Assembly (NCBI GenBank): GCA_026225945.1
Contig: JAMJFZ010001797.1
Coordinates: 2,210,001-2,274,000 of the forward strand
Direction: 5' to 3'
From: Cricetomys ansorgei
Taxonomy: Eukaryota > Chordata > Mammalia > Rodentia > Nesomyidae
Length of the DNA stretch: 64,000 nucleotides
Shown here: positions 55,821-64,000 of the stretch, piece after piece
Numbering within the stretch: the first letter of the stretch is position 1
Layout of the letters: the number at the start of each line of letters is the position of its first letter
The notes under the pieces: model-generated
What the model was told of the DNA's origin: nothing
Seen by the model: only the letters and a program-made list of their open reading frames with translations
The model's database searches: none
Made by a program: the position numbers and the translations under genes

Positions 55821-56660
55821 GAGATTTTAAAGGACTAGCTTGTGAACAGAACTGGGTTTTTATGAAGAAGCCTTGTTGTCTTTGCCCACAGGCTCTCTCT
55901 GGATGCCATTGTTCATCAGGGTGACAGCCTTCACTTCTTGTCTCTGTCAAATCACCAACTTCTTCCCTCTTCCTCTGTGATAGTGTCTTTGAGGTGCCCC
56001 TCCCCCCATCGGCCCAGAAGCCTTTGCTGACTCCCCAGAAGTCCCCTCCCCCTGGCCTGACATCCACCGTGATCAATGCATGCTTCTCAATTCGCTCAGT
56101 CTCTCTCACACACCAGCCAGACTGTTCTGTCCTCGCAGCTCTGAGATGCCCATTCTCCCAGCAGCCTCCATTGGTCCTCAGACCGCTCACTCAGACATTC
56201 CCTGAACAGATCCCACGTGTCAGGCACTGTGGGACATAGAGACACGTCGTCATAACTGTCTTCTGTGGGTGGGGGTGGCCGCTGTCAATTTACAGAGCGT
56301 GGTAGTCCCTTTGCAGTCAGTATAACAAGCACCTTGAGGTGATCGACTCAGGAAGCTTCCACCGCTTCCAGGTAGCACCCCACTGGAGGCCGGCCGCCCA
56401 GTGCTGTGCTGACATTTAACATCTAAATTCTATAAAGGCGGCAACCATCTTTTCACAAGTGATACAACAGCTGCTTACAGGACTGAGACCCAGCTGTCAG
56501 GCCTCCAGAGCAAAGCCACGTTTGCTTTGAGGCCAGGACAGAAGGGCTCGTGTCTGACCTGGCAGGACTGTCGGATGGGGGTAAGCAAGAGACAAGGCCA
56601 CATCGCCGCTCCGTGTGCCCTGCTGATGCGCTAAAGCAGCATCCCGTCGCCAGCTAGAAT
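55821..56660. other. Intron-like stretch without recognised feature
   Basis: Unique-looking sequence; no exon or repeat recognised. Confidence 0.4.
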
Positions 56661-56665
56661 AACAG

Positions 56666-56704
56666 TAATTAATCACTCGCGTGCTGATTAACTACAGTTA
56701 ATCC
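56666..56704. promoter_or_regulatory. Cluster of homeodomain-like sites
   Basis: TAATTAATC (56666-56674), TGATTAAC (56685-56692) and GTTAATCC (56697-56704) lie within 40 bp. All contain TAAT/TTAA cores bound by homeodomain or HNF1/PITX-type factors. Function inferred only. Confidence 0.3.
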
Positions 56705-56984
56705 TGACACAACCTCCTGGGGAAAGACGTCTCTCTTTGTCTAGAGCGAGAAACTGAGGCCCAGAAATATTAACTAAACGATTTTCCCAAGTCACAGAGC
56801 AGTTATCAGCCGTGAGGCGAAGTCCCTTCGTTCAGTGTGTTATTGAGTTGCTTGCTAGGCTGTCTTGTTTCTACACATGAGCGGAGAGCGGGAGAGCATC
56901 ACAGGCCCCACTAACCTAAGAACGGGGAATGAATGAAGAGAACCAGAAGCCTCCCAGGCCTGATGAGATACTCCTACTTGCTTT

Positions 56985-56998
56985 GATAATTAATTATC
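56985..56998. promoter_or_regulatory. Perfect 14-bp palindrome with TAATTA core
   Basis: GATAATTAATTATC is its own reverse complement and carries paired TAAT half-sites plus GATA at both ends. A plausible dimeric homeodomain site. Confidence 0.35.
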
Positions 56999-57000
56999 CA

Positions 57001-59265
57001 AACCCATGCTTGGGGAGATCATAGAGAGAAAGGAAGGCTGCACAGCTCACACCATCCCCAGCCCTTCCGCAGACTAACAGATCTGTGTTGGCTGAATTCG
57101 TGCAGTTGGTCCCTCCCTCGAAACCTCACAACCTCGGGGTGTCTTCAAGCAAGAAGCCCTCACGGCGCGTGCCTTGTTGAACCTCCCAGCCCTTCAAGCT
57201 GTGACTGAAAGGCTCCAAGAACGTGTTCCTGAATGTGCGAGACTCAAGCTTTTTTTAAAGATGACTTTTGCTAAGCCTGAAGCTTTGGGGGAGGAAGAGA
57301 GCGGCTGGATTCCGAGAGAACAATGCACATTAGAGGGGTGTCAGGTAAACAAGCACTGGCTCTGTCTGTGAGCCCAGAGCAGAGTGAACTGCAAAACTGC
57401 GTGATGGGCACTGGTGGGCAAGCTGCAGCCATGGTAGCCGTGCCCCTGAAGGCATGTCTGTGCAGAGTGGCGGTGTAAGCCTCCTCTGCGCTGTTCACCC
57501 TCACCCTCGCTCATGCTTGTGAGAGGTGCCAGAAGGTCCTGTAAGGACACTCCGCCCTTCTCAGTCCAAGTGGTGGTGTTTAAATGGCACTGTTTAAAAC
57601 AGTGCACGTGAACAGAAGGAAGAGAGGAGGATGGATAAACCACTTGCTCATCCTCTCCTACCCCCCGCCCCGTGAATCTCAGCTCCGGAGAGCAGTTTCA
57701 GAGACACATACTCCTTAATTACCGTGTAAGGGCTGACATAAGTTGTGCTGCCCCGGTGCTATTCTCTGCGTTCTTGGGAGATGAGTACATGTCACGGTTG
57801 AGTGACACGTTCTTCCCCCACTTCCATCCCCACCCCCACCTTCACCCCAACCCCAGGTCTCCTTTACTGCTGAGGCCCAGAGAAGCATGTGTGGCCCGAG
57901 CTCCCAGTCCCAGTAGAGGGACCCAGGCTCCAGGCTCCGCTCCAAGTCGTCTCAGGACCCCACCCCCAACCCTCCCATCCCCCACCCCCTGCCCAGACGT
58001 TTCGCCTTTGCACCGGGCTCTCTTGGCCTCCACATCCTCGCTGCTGTGTCCTCCTGCCAAATTCTCCCAAATTCCCACAGTGTTTGAGCTGATTGTCTCT
58101 GAAGAGATCTGCCAGCAGCTTACTGTTGTCGTGTATGCAACATGGGGCATGCGAGCAGGGAGCAGGTTTTGCTCCTCCTCGCTGTGTGTGCCACTTGGGA
58201 GGTATGCCATCTGTGAGAGAGAAGCAGGGGGGGCTCTCTGATGAGAGCCGGCGGGACATTCTGGGGTGCAAAAAGATGGGGCCGTGGGTTTGCTAAACTC
58301 AGGCGGATCGCACTGCGCAGCCCTCAGTGCCAGGGCCCCGCCCTCCCCGAGAACCCGCTGCTCTGAAAGCCTGAAAGTCCCACTTTTCTAGAATTCCTGA
58401 CCACAGGGCAGACTCTTGGCTCCCTCTCCGAGACTGCTTCCTGTAGCAGAGTTGAAGCTTCCTCGTTGACAGCAGACTTCAGGGACGCCCCCCGCCCCCC
58501 CTCTCCACAATCGCACCAAAAGACCTCATCGGTGTTGCTGTTTTTGCCTGACACAGACTGACACGCCACATGGATTTCAAAACCTTCTGTGAAATGCCTG
58601 CCTCAGCTGTTAATTCTGTCGGGGTGCCCACTGCCCTGTTCCTGTGTCTTCCTCCCTCTGTAAGGCTGCTTCCCTCCAATCTTGCCTCTTAGGACACGAC
58701 TAATGACCAAAAGTTCACGTCCTGATCCAGTTTGAGGCGGAAGAGAATTGTCTTGAGAATGAACCCCAGTTCTGTAGTTTCTCCTACTTGCTTAAACATA
58801 TTTCTGAGTGCAGTGCTCAACATTTTTTTTTTTTCCCTTTAACCGTTTTTTAACCACTAGATCTGAGCTATATTGACACAATGTTTTGTTCACAATTCTG
58901 CCAAAATAATTGTCAATAAGTTAGTAATGGGCGGGACAGGGGGAAGAAGCCAGGCTGCTCAATTTGTGACACACGTGTCACCCATGTTCAACATACAGCC
59001 CTAACCAGGGCATCTAATCCTGTGCCGGCGCTACCCAACCCTGATGTAGGCAGTCACAGAGTGGAGAAAGTCTGTCCTGGGGTCAGCCGAGATGCTGCCT
59101 GTTAAGGAGCAAGTCCCACAGAGGCTCAGGTGTTGCTCTCCCGTCCCCTCCTCCCGCAGCACAGCAGAGATCTTAGCAAGTCTGGAAAGTTGTCCTTTCT
59201 TCAGAGAGCACAAACTGCTGCCCCTCAAAAGGAAAATCATGGGTTCCCTATGACATATTTGCCAG
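57001..59265. other. Intron-like stretch, SINE-free
   Basis: About 2.3 kb with no SINE landmark. C-rich patch at 57810-57860. A 189-codon frame at 57672-58241 is driven by C-rich composition; no real domain. Confidence 0.4.
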
Positions 59266-59340
59266 AAAAAAAAAAGACAACAAAGCAAAACAATCGAACA
59301 AACAAACAACAACAAGAAAAAAAAACAAAAAACAAAGTCA
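59266..59340. repeat. A-rich low-complexity tract
   Basis: A runs mixed with (AAAC)n and (AAC)n. No SINE body attached that I can recognise. Confidence 0.85.
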
Positions 59341-60447
59341 GGTTTCCTGGACCCCTTGTGTGGTGATGCTCTTGCTCGGCTACTGCAGCCCAAAGGGGTG
59401 AAATTCACTGAGATGCCAAGGGGAGGGAATACTGATCTGTCCCTGGCACATCCTGCTGGGCCTGGCACTCCATGGCCACAGCCAAGGACAGGTACGCTCA
59501 TGTCTCTTGCTGAAATTCAGGAAGACTCCAAAGAGGTGACCCATGCTCCCCCCTCCCCCCCACGCATAGCCGCATAGCCCATTGCCAACCTAAGCCTCCC
59601 AGGAAGTGTTCTCCACGAGCTTCCGCTGCCCTCGGCATCATACCCCGCATCAGCTTCGGCGGCACGGCCGTCTGAAGCCACTGAGATGGTCTGTGAGCAT
59701 TTTTCCCTCTACGTGCCACCACCTGTGTGGGAAAGACTCTAGAAGTCACTTTAAAGGCCGAGAGCAACGTCCCCTGAATGCGTAGCCCCTGAGAACAGAA
59801 GACATTCCTCTGGTCCTGCCTCCTCCCAGTGTCAGGACTTACCAGAAACCTCTGCCCTTTCTTCCATCTGGTCTTGGTCAATTTTTGTTGACTCCCCAAA
59901 AGACTTCCTGTCTTCAATAAACTACTAGGTGCAACTTGAGCCCGCCACACTCAGCCTGGACAATACGCTCCAAATGTCAGCACGCCTCTGTGTGGCCGGA
60001 GCCCACGGCGCCAATCCAAACCTGCAGCCTTATATAACCCATAAGTGAGGGGAGGGACATCGCTCAGAGTCCCACACGGTCACTTAATATTTTGTATTTC
60101 TACTCATCTCCTTTCGTTTGGAAAATGACTTATTACTGATGTAAATGGTTCGTAAGTAAATACTTGAGGAAAAATGTTTTCTAGTTTTCCATATAGAAAC
60201 AACTTATGGGTAAAAAGCCATTTTTCCAGAAGAAGGTCTAAAGATCTGCAGTTTGGCTCGTAGAATTAATCTCGTAAAAAGAAATCCGGAGGTCTCTGAG
60301 AACACACATCGTCTATGTGTATGGTGACATACGGTTAGGGCCCAGTCATCGCTTTTAATGGGACAGATACCGAATGGGGCAGAAATGGAGGGGAAAACCA
60401 TGAGCATTTTATGCTTCCAAGGCCAAGCATAGCTTTGTAAAGCTTTT
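59341..60447. other. Intron-like stretch without recognised feature
   Basis: Unique-looking sequence; a 150-codon minus-strand frame at 59498-59950 has no recognised domain. Confidence 0.4.
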
Positions 60448-60530
60448 AGTTACGCTGCATGTGTGCATATGTCTGTGTGTGTGTGCATCTGTGTGTTCAC
60501 ACATACATGCCCATGTGTGTGTCCATTGCT
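60448..60530. repeat. TG-rich tract
   Basis: Imperfect TGTG/TGCATA repeats, possibly the tail of a lost SINE. Confidence 0.6.
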
Positions 60531-60537
60531 TCTGGAG

Positions 60538-60651
60538 CTCTGTGTCTACAGTGTGTCTCCTGATGGGCCCCAGGAGCTTGTGTCTACACCGTGTCTCCTG
60601 ATGGGCCCCAGGAGCTCTGTGTCTACACCGTGTCTCCTGACGGGCCCCAGG
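60538..60651. repeat. 39-bp tandem repeat, three copies
   Basis: Unit runs from CTCTGTGTCTAC through GTGTCTCCTGATGGGCCCCA. The middle copy lacks one base; few other differences. Confidence 0.92.
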
Positions 60652-60989
60652 CAAGAGAAGGCTGAGAGCTGTCTTCCAGGGCCCGTCAGCCCAGTCAAGA
60701 CTTCCTCCGCCCACTTTGGACGACACTTTCCTCTCCCCAGCTGAGCTTTCAGGTGGATCTTTCTTTCACTGGAGCCAAGTCTTACATTCCTGACCAGCTG
60801 CGCCGTGTTTGGGCCCTTGTGTTTTCATTCTTACGAGGTGACGGAGGGAAGATTTCAGAAACAGCGACAGGCAAACACTAGGTGAGGGCACTCATGGTTC
60901 CCACCTGCATATCTTGTTACAAATGACGCCTGCTTCTATTTTTAAATGTTGCTGAATTTAATGTGGTATTTCTGCTGTCCGTTTACATG

Positions 60990-61480
60990 CCTGTAACCGT
61001 GTGTAAGGCAGGCTGCTGCTGTGGTATGGACCCCTGACTACCCTGTAACCGTGTGTAAGGCAGGCTGCTGCTGTGGTATGGACCCCCTGACTTAGTGCAT
61101 GCCTGTAACCGTGTGTAAGGCAGGCTGCTGCTGTGGTATGGACCCCTGACTTAGTGCATGCCTGTAACCGTGTGTAAGGCAGGCTGCTGCTGTGGTATGG
61201 ACCCCTGACCAAGTGCATGCCTGTAACCGTGTGTAAGGCAGGCTGCTGCTGTGGTATGGACCCTGACTACCCTGTAACCGTGTGTAAGGCAGGCTGCTGC
61301 TGTGGTATGGACCCCTGACCAAGTGCATGCCTGTAACCGTGTGTAAGGCAGGCTGCTGCTGTGGTATGGACCCCTGACCAAGTGCATGCCTGTAACCGTG
61401 TGTAAGGCAGGCTGCTGCTGTGGTATGGACCCCTGATTACCCTGTAACTGTGTGTAAGGTTGGTGCTGTGGTATAGAGCA
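60990..61480. repeat. Minisatellite, 52/60-bp units, left block
   Basis: Nine units starting CCTGTAACCGTGTGTAAGGC and containing GGCTGCTGCTGTGGTATGGA. Units are about 52 bp or, with an extra TTAGTGCATG or AAGTGCATG, about 59-60 bp. Starts near 60990, 61042, 61102, 61161, 61220, 61271, 61330, 61389 and 61441. The ninth is a shortened variant (GTTGGTGCTGTGGTATAGAG) cut off by the LTR. Confidence 0.97.
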
Positions 61481-62744
61481 CCAGGAGGTCAAGTCCAGCT
61501 CTAGTCCCCGTGATGGGTTCCTCAGTCTCCACGAAGAAGGATAAACAACGTAAGCTATGACAAGTGAGCGCAGTACCTCACTCTTCTATGGGACCTTTAG
61601 TGGTCAGGCTTAATGCGCTTTAATAAGACACATAGAATAGGCCTTATGATGATTATGACACGCAGGAGCACTTCTTTAATCATAAAATAAAGAAGGATAA
61701 AGAAATATAAAGAGTAAAATCAAAGAAAATAACAATGTGCACATTAAAGGAATAAAGCAAAGTTTCTCTAAGCTAGCAAGTCCATTCTCTAGGCCACACA
61801 ATCTATTCTCCTCAGTTAGTTCATTCACCTCATCTCTCCTGTCTGTCTGTCTCTGTGTCTTCTGTCTGACCAAGACTTTTCTGTAGCCTAAGTAGCAAAC
61901 TGCAGGAATGCTTCTCTAACAGCCAGGCAGGTCTCAGAAGAAGCCGGTGCAGATAAGCGGTGTCCTTTCTTCTGTAGCTGTAAGCCTTAAAGTTCATAAT
62001 TATCAACAGAGACCACATGACATGACACAGTGGTCAATTAGGGACTGCTGGATGTCATGCTGGCTGAATTTCCTAGGTAACTTCCAGTTACCTAGGTCAA
62101 ATAGGGCAAGGACATGTAGGCACCAGGGAAGAGTTTTATTTTGGTTTTTAGGTCCTTGGAAGGTATTTATTTTTCCTGAGTCACAGCTATAAATTTCTGA
62201 TCCTATCTATTGGTTGTTACTGGCTCAGGAAGCTTTCCTTCTTAAGTCCTGGGAAGTTTGCTTTTAGGTCAGTGCAGACCTGCTATGTTCTTCATTAACT
62301 GGGGAACAAGTTAAGGATAAACTATCTATGTTTCTTCAGGTGTGCTAACTCTCTAACTAAGCTCTCTGGCTTCTGTCTATTAAGGCTTATCTCTTTCTGG
62401 GAAGGTCAGCATTTACTCCAGGAATAGTTTTATGATGCACTTGCAATAAGCCTGTGTAGCTCTCAGTGTGCCATGACTTGGAAGTCCAGAGGTATTACGA
62501 TTTACTTTCGAATAGCATGGCTGTGTTCCATTCCAGTCCACAGTGGCCAGCTCAGGGATTAATTTGGATATTACTATTAGGCTATGCAGACCTTATTATT
62601 GATGAGAAACATATGTCACCGTACGGTAAAGATAAGAAAGGGGCAAAGCAGTCAAGGAATTCCAATTTCCCAACAACGGAGGCCCAGGATCCTTGTCAAG
62701 ATGAGGCGTCCATAGTCTGGGTAATATGGATCTGAACAGGAGCC
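61475..62744. mobile_element. Solo LTR, ERV2-like, inserted in the minisatellite
   Basis: 61481-62738, 1258 bp, homologous to the LTR at 9162-10057 (shared AGTCCAGCTCTAG, GGGTTCCTCAGTCTCCACGA and, near the right end, GGGCAAAGCAGT). Ends TCTGAACA; the left terminus, aligned to the TG of the other copy, reads CC. The flanks AGAGCA (61475-61480) and GGAGCC (62739-62744) match at four of six and equal the minisatellite's GGACCC position. A further unit follows at once on the right. No internal retroviral genes. Longer than the first copy by about 360 bp. Confidence 0.82.
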
Positions 62745-62805
62745 CTGACCAAGTGCCTGCCTGTAACCATGTGTAAGGCTGGTGCTGTGGTATGGAGCCC
62801 CGATG
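62739..62805. repeat. Minisatellite, right remnant
   Basis: CCCTGACCAAGTGCCTGCCT, GTAACCATGTGTAAGGCTGG, then TGCTGTGGTATGGAGCCC: the end of unit 9 and one further unit of the array at 60990-61480. Confidence 0.95.
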
Positions 62806-62934
62806 AACATTTGCAGGTGTCTGTCTTCCTTTGTGTTACTTGAGACAGGTCAATACGGAGAGGCCGCAGCAACGCTGGGGAATGTTACAGAATAGCGTCT
62901 TCACTACTGAATTCCCGTTAGGAGCTGTGCTGGT

Positions 62935-63325
62935 TTGGTGAGAAATACCACCCCTAGGCTCAGGCATTTAAACACGTGGTCCACAGTCGATGGTTCTGTT
63001 TAGGAAGTTATGGAACCTTTAGGGTGAAAGCTGCCTTGCTGGAGGAAGTACGTCACTGGGGGGGGGGCTTTGAGGGTTTGTAGCCCCACCCCACTTCCAG
63101 TTGCCCCTCTCTGCTTCCTGTGCACTAAAAAGAAGATGTGATGGCCAGCTTCTTATTGCTGCCCCCTTACCATGCTGTCCCCACCATTCCAGTTCGTTCT
63201 CCCCCCCCCTCTCTCCCTCTCTCCCCCCTCTCTCGCTGTAAGCCAAGATCCACCCTTTCATCCTTAAGTTGCTTTTGGTCGTGGTGTTTTCTCACAGCAG
63301 CAGAAAGTAATGAATACAGGCGTTC
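62935..63325 (+). repeat. LTR-like dispersed rodent repeat (MaLR suspected), forward
   Basis: TGCTGGTTTGGTGAGAAATA, GGAGGAAGTACGTCACTGGG, then CTGTAAGCCAAGATCCACCC and TTTTCTCACAGCAGCAGAAA. TG start and late layout fit an LTR. Contains a G run at 63059-63068 and a CT-rich tract. Confidence 0.75.
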
Positions 63326-63619
63326 ACTGGGAACATGAAGTTCCCAGTCTGTGAGCAAACACCTGCGTGTTTGTAAAATTGGCAGCCAGCTAAATGCCTA
63401 CTAAGTGTCGGGCACTGACGCGTGCGCACACCGAGCTGCGGGTGGCACGAGCAGATGAAAGTCTAGGAGCCCCCTCTTAGGTGCCAACCCTCATTTTAGT
63501 GCCTAGCGGTGAAGTTACTGTCAGGACGGAACTCAGAGTTAAACGGAGGTGGGATGAAAAGGGATGAACAGAGCGAGCGTCCCAGTTCTTATCACACTGT
63601 TCCCTGATCCTTCACGTAG
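63326..63619. other. Intron-like stretch before candidate exon 3
   Basis: Unique sequence ending in a pyrimidine-rich acceptor (TTCCCTGATCCTTCACGTAG). Confidence 0.4.
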
Positions 63620-63697
63620 GGCAGGCTCCGGGCTGGGTGTGTGTCGCTAGCCCTCTGTCTGATCGCACTGGGTTGGTCATCGTGTTTGCTCATCCTG
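63620..63697 (+). CDS. Candidate exon 3 encoding an N-terminal hydrophobic segment
   Basis: 78 bp, 26 codons, phase 0 at both ends. Acceptor TTCACGTAG/GG after a pyrimidine-rich run; donor CATCCTG/GTGAGT, close to the ideal U1 site. In the frame set by the exon 2 ATG it reads GRLRAGC, then VSLALCLIALGWSSCLL and IL, with no stop. Two arginines followed by about 20 hydrophobic residues is the pattern of a signal peptide or signal anchor, with positive charge on the cytosolic side. The protein would thus enter the secretory pathway or be membrane-inserted. Exons beyond the window are needed to tell secreted, type II or multi-pass. I do not recognise the family. The hydrophobic stretch, length multiple of three and matching phase support a real exon, but no homology was tested. 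Confidence 0.5.
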
Positions 63698-63837
63698 GTG
63701 AGTGTGACAGATCAGTGCGGCGCCGCCAGGTACCCGCAGATGAGTCTCCCTCGACCTGGATTTCCTATCAAGTCTCCCGATCTGCTTAATATACAGAAGT
63801 ACGAGAACACATTTTTAAGCTTGTGTTGCATACCGTT

Positions 63838-63903
63838 GCACACAAACACACACACATGCACACATGCACTCATAGACACACTTATACACACACACACACA
63901 CAA
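63838..63903. repeat. (CA)n microsatellite
   Basis: Imperfect CACA tract followed by an A/T-rich end (TTTATAAATAAAATGG). Possibly the tail of an eroded SINE. Confidence 0.92.
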
Positions 63904-64000
63904 TTTTATAAATAAAATGGCACTTTAAAATTTTCAAAAAAGAACAGTGTATCGAAAAGCAAGAATTGGCATGAATAGAGGTCTTAAAAATTATGGCAAA

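Noticed and set aside
55558..56190. 210-codon minus-strand frame
   Set aside because: Crosses a complete reverse B1, whose translation fills the middle; the flanks match no known protein.
57672..58241. 189-codon frame with a FELIVSEEI...VYA run faintly like piggyBac transposase N-termini
   Set aside because: Similarity is about 20 residues and could be chance; the rest is C-rich low-complexity sequence with no DDD-type domain.
60958..61492. Minus-strand frames with repeated HTTAAACLTHGYR peptides
   Set aside because: Translation of the 52/60-bp minisatellite; no gene context.

Overview
The window is mammalian nuclear DNA from a muroid rodent. It is crowded with rodent SINEs: 7SL-derived B1, tRNA-derived B2/B3-type and ID-like elements, many with A-rich tails and several with exact target-site duplications. 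It also holds solo LTRs, LTR-like dispersed repeats and many (CA)n/(GT)n tracts. Most full-length B1 copies share the 3' motif GTTACAACAGAGAAACCC, as expected of one lineage-specific subfamily; the species cannot be named from this. No operons, tRNA genes, rRNA genes or CRISPR arrays are visible.

Layout. 0-8 kb is SINE-rich intergenic DNA with a 23-bp minisatellite (348-662) and a site used twice for insertion (4215-4911). 8.4-12.07 kb is one old, plus-strand LINE-1-like element broken up by two B1s, a (CA)n tract and two solo LTRs (9162-10057 and 10366-10764). 12-23.9 kb is intergenic with more SINEs, LTR-like repeats and a TATA-containing LTR-like segment near 17.6-18.3 kb. At 23.93-24.6 kb there is a strong CpG island with a CCAAT box and GC boxes, the only clear promoter in the window. 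24.6-64 kb is mostly intron-like DNA with repeats, including a G-rich minisatellite (26.32-26.91 kb), two diverged copies of an unrecognised dispersed sequence (32.4 and 40.8 kb), and a 52/60-bp minisatellite cut in two by an LTR (60.99-62.80 kb).

Gene content. One plus-strand gene is proposed. Exon 1 (about 24060-24206) is 5' untranslated and carries a 14-codon upstream ORF. Exon 2 (45516-45572) has its only ATG as its last codon. Exon 3 (63620-63697) is 78 bp, open, phase 0, and encodes a strongly hydrophobic stretch. Splicing 2 to 3 gives a good initiation context (A at -3, G at +4) and a protein beginning with a short basic segment followed by a membrane or signal sequence, so the product would be secreted or membrane-bound. 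The rest of the gene lies beyond the window and I do not recognise it. This model rests on splice signals, frame and context only.

Most other open frames are by-products of repeats (B1, B2, minisatellites) or of the CpG island and are not annotated as genes.
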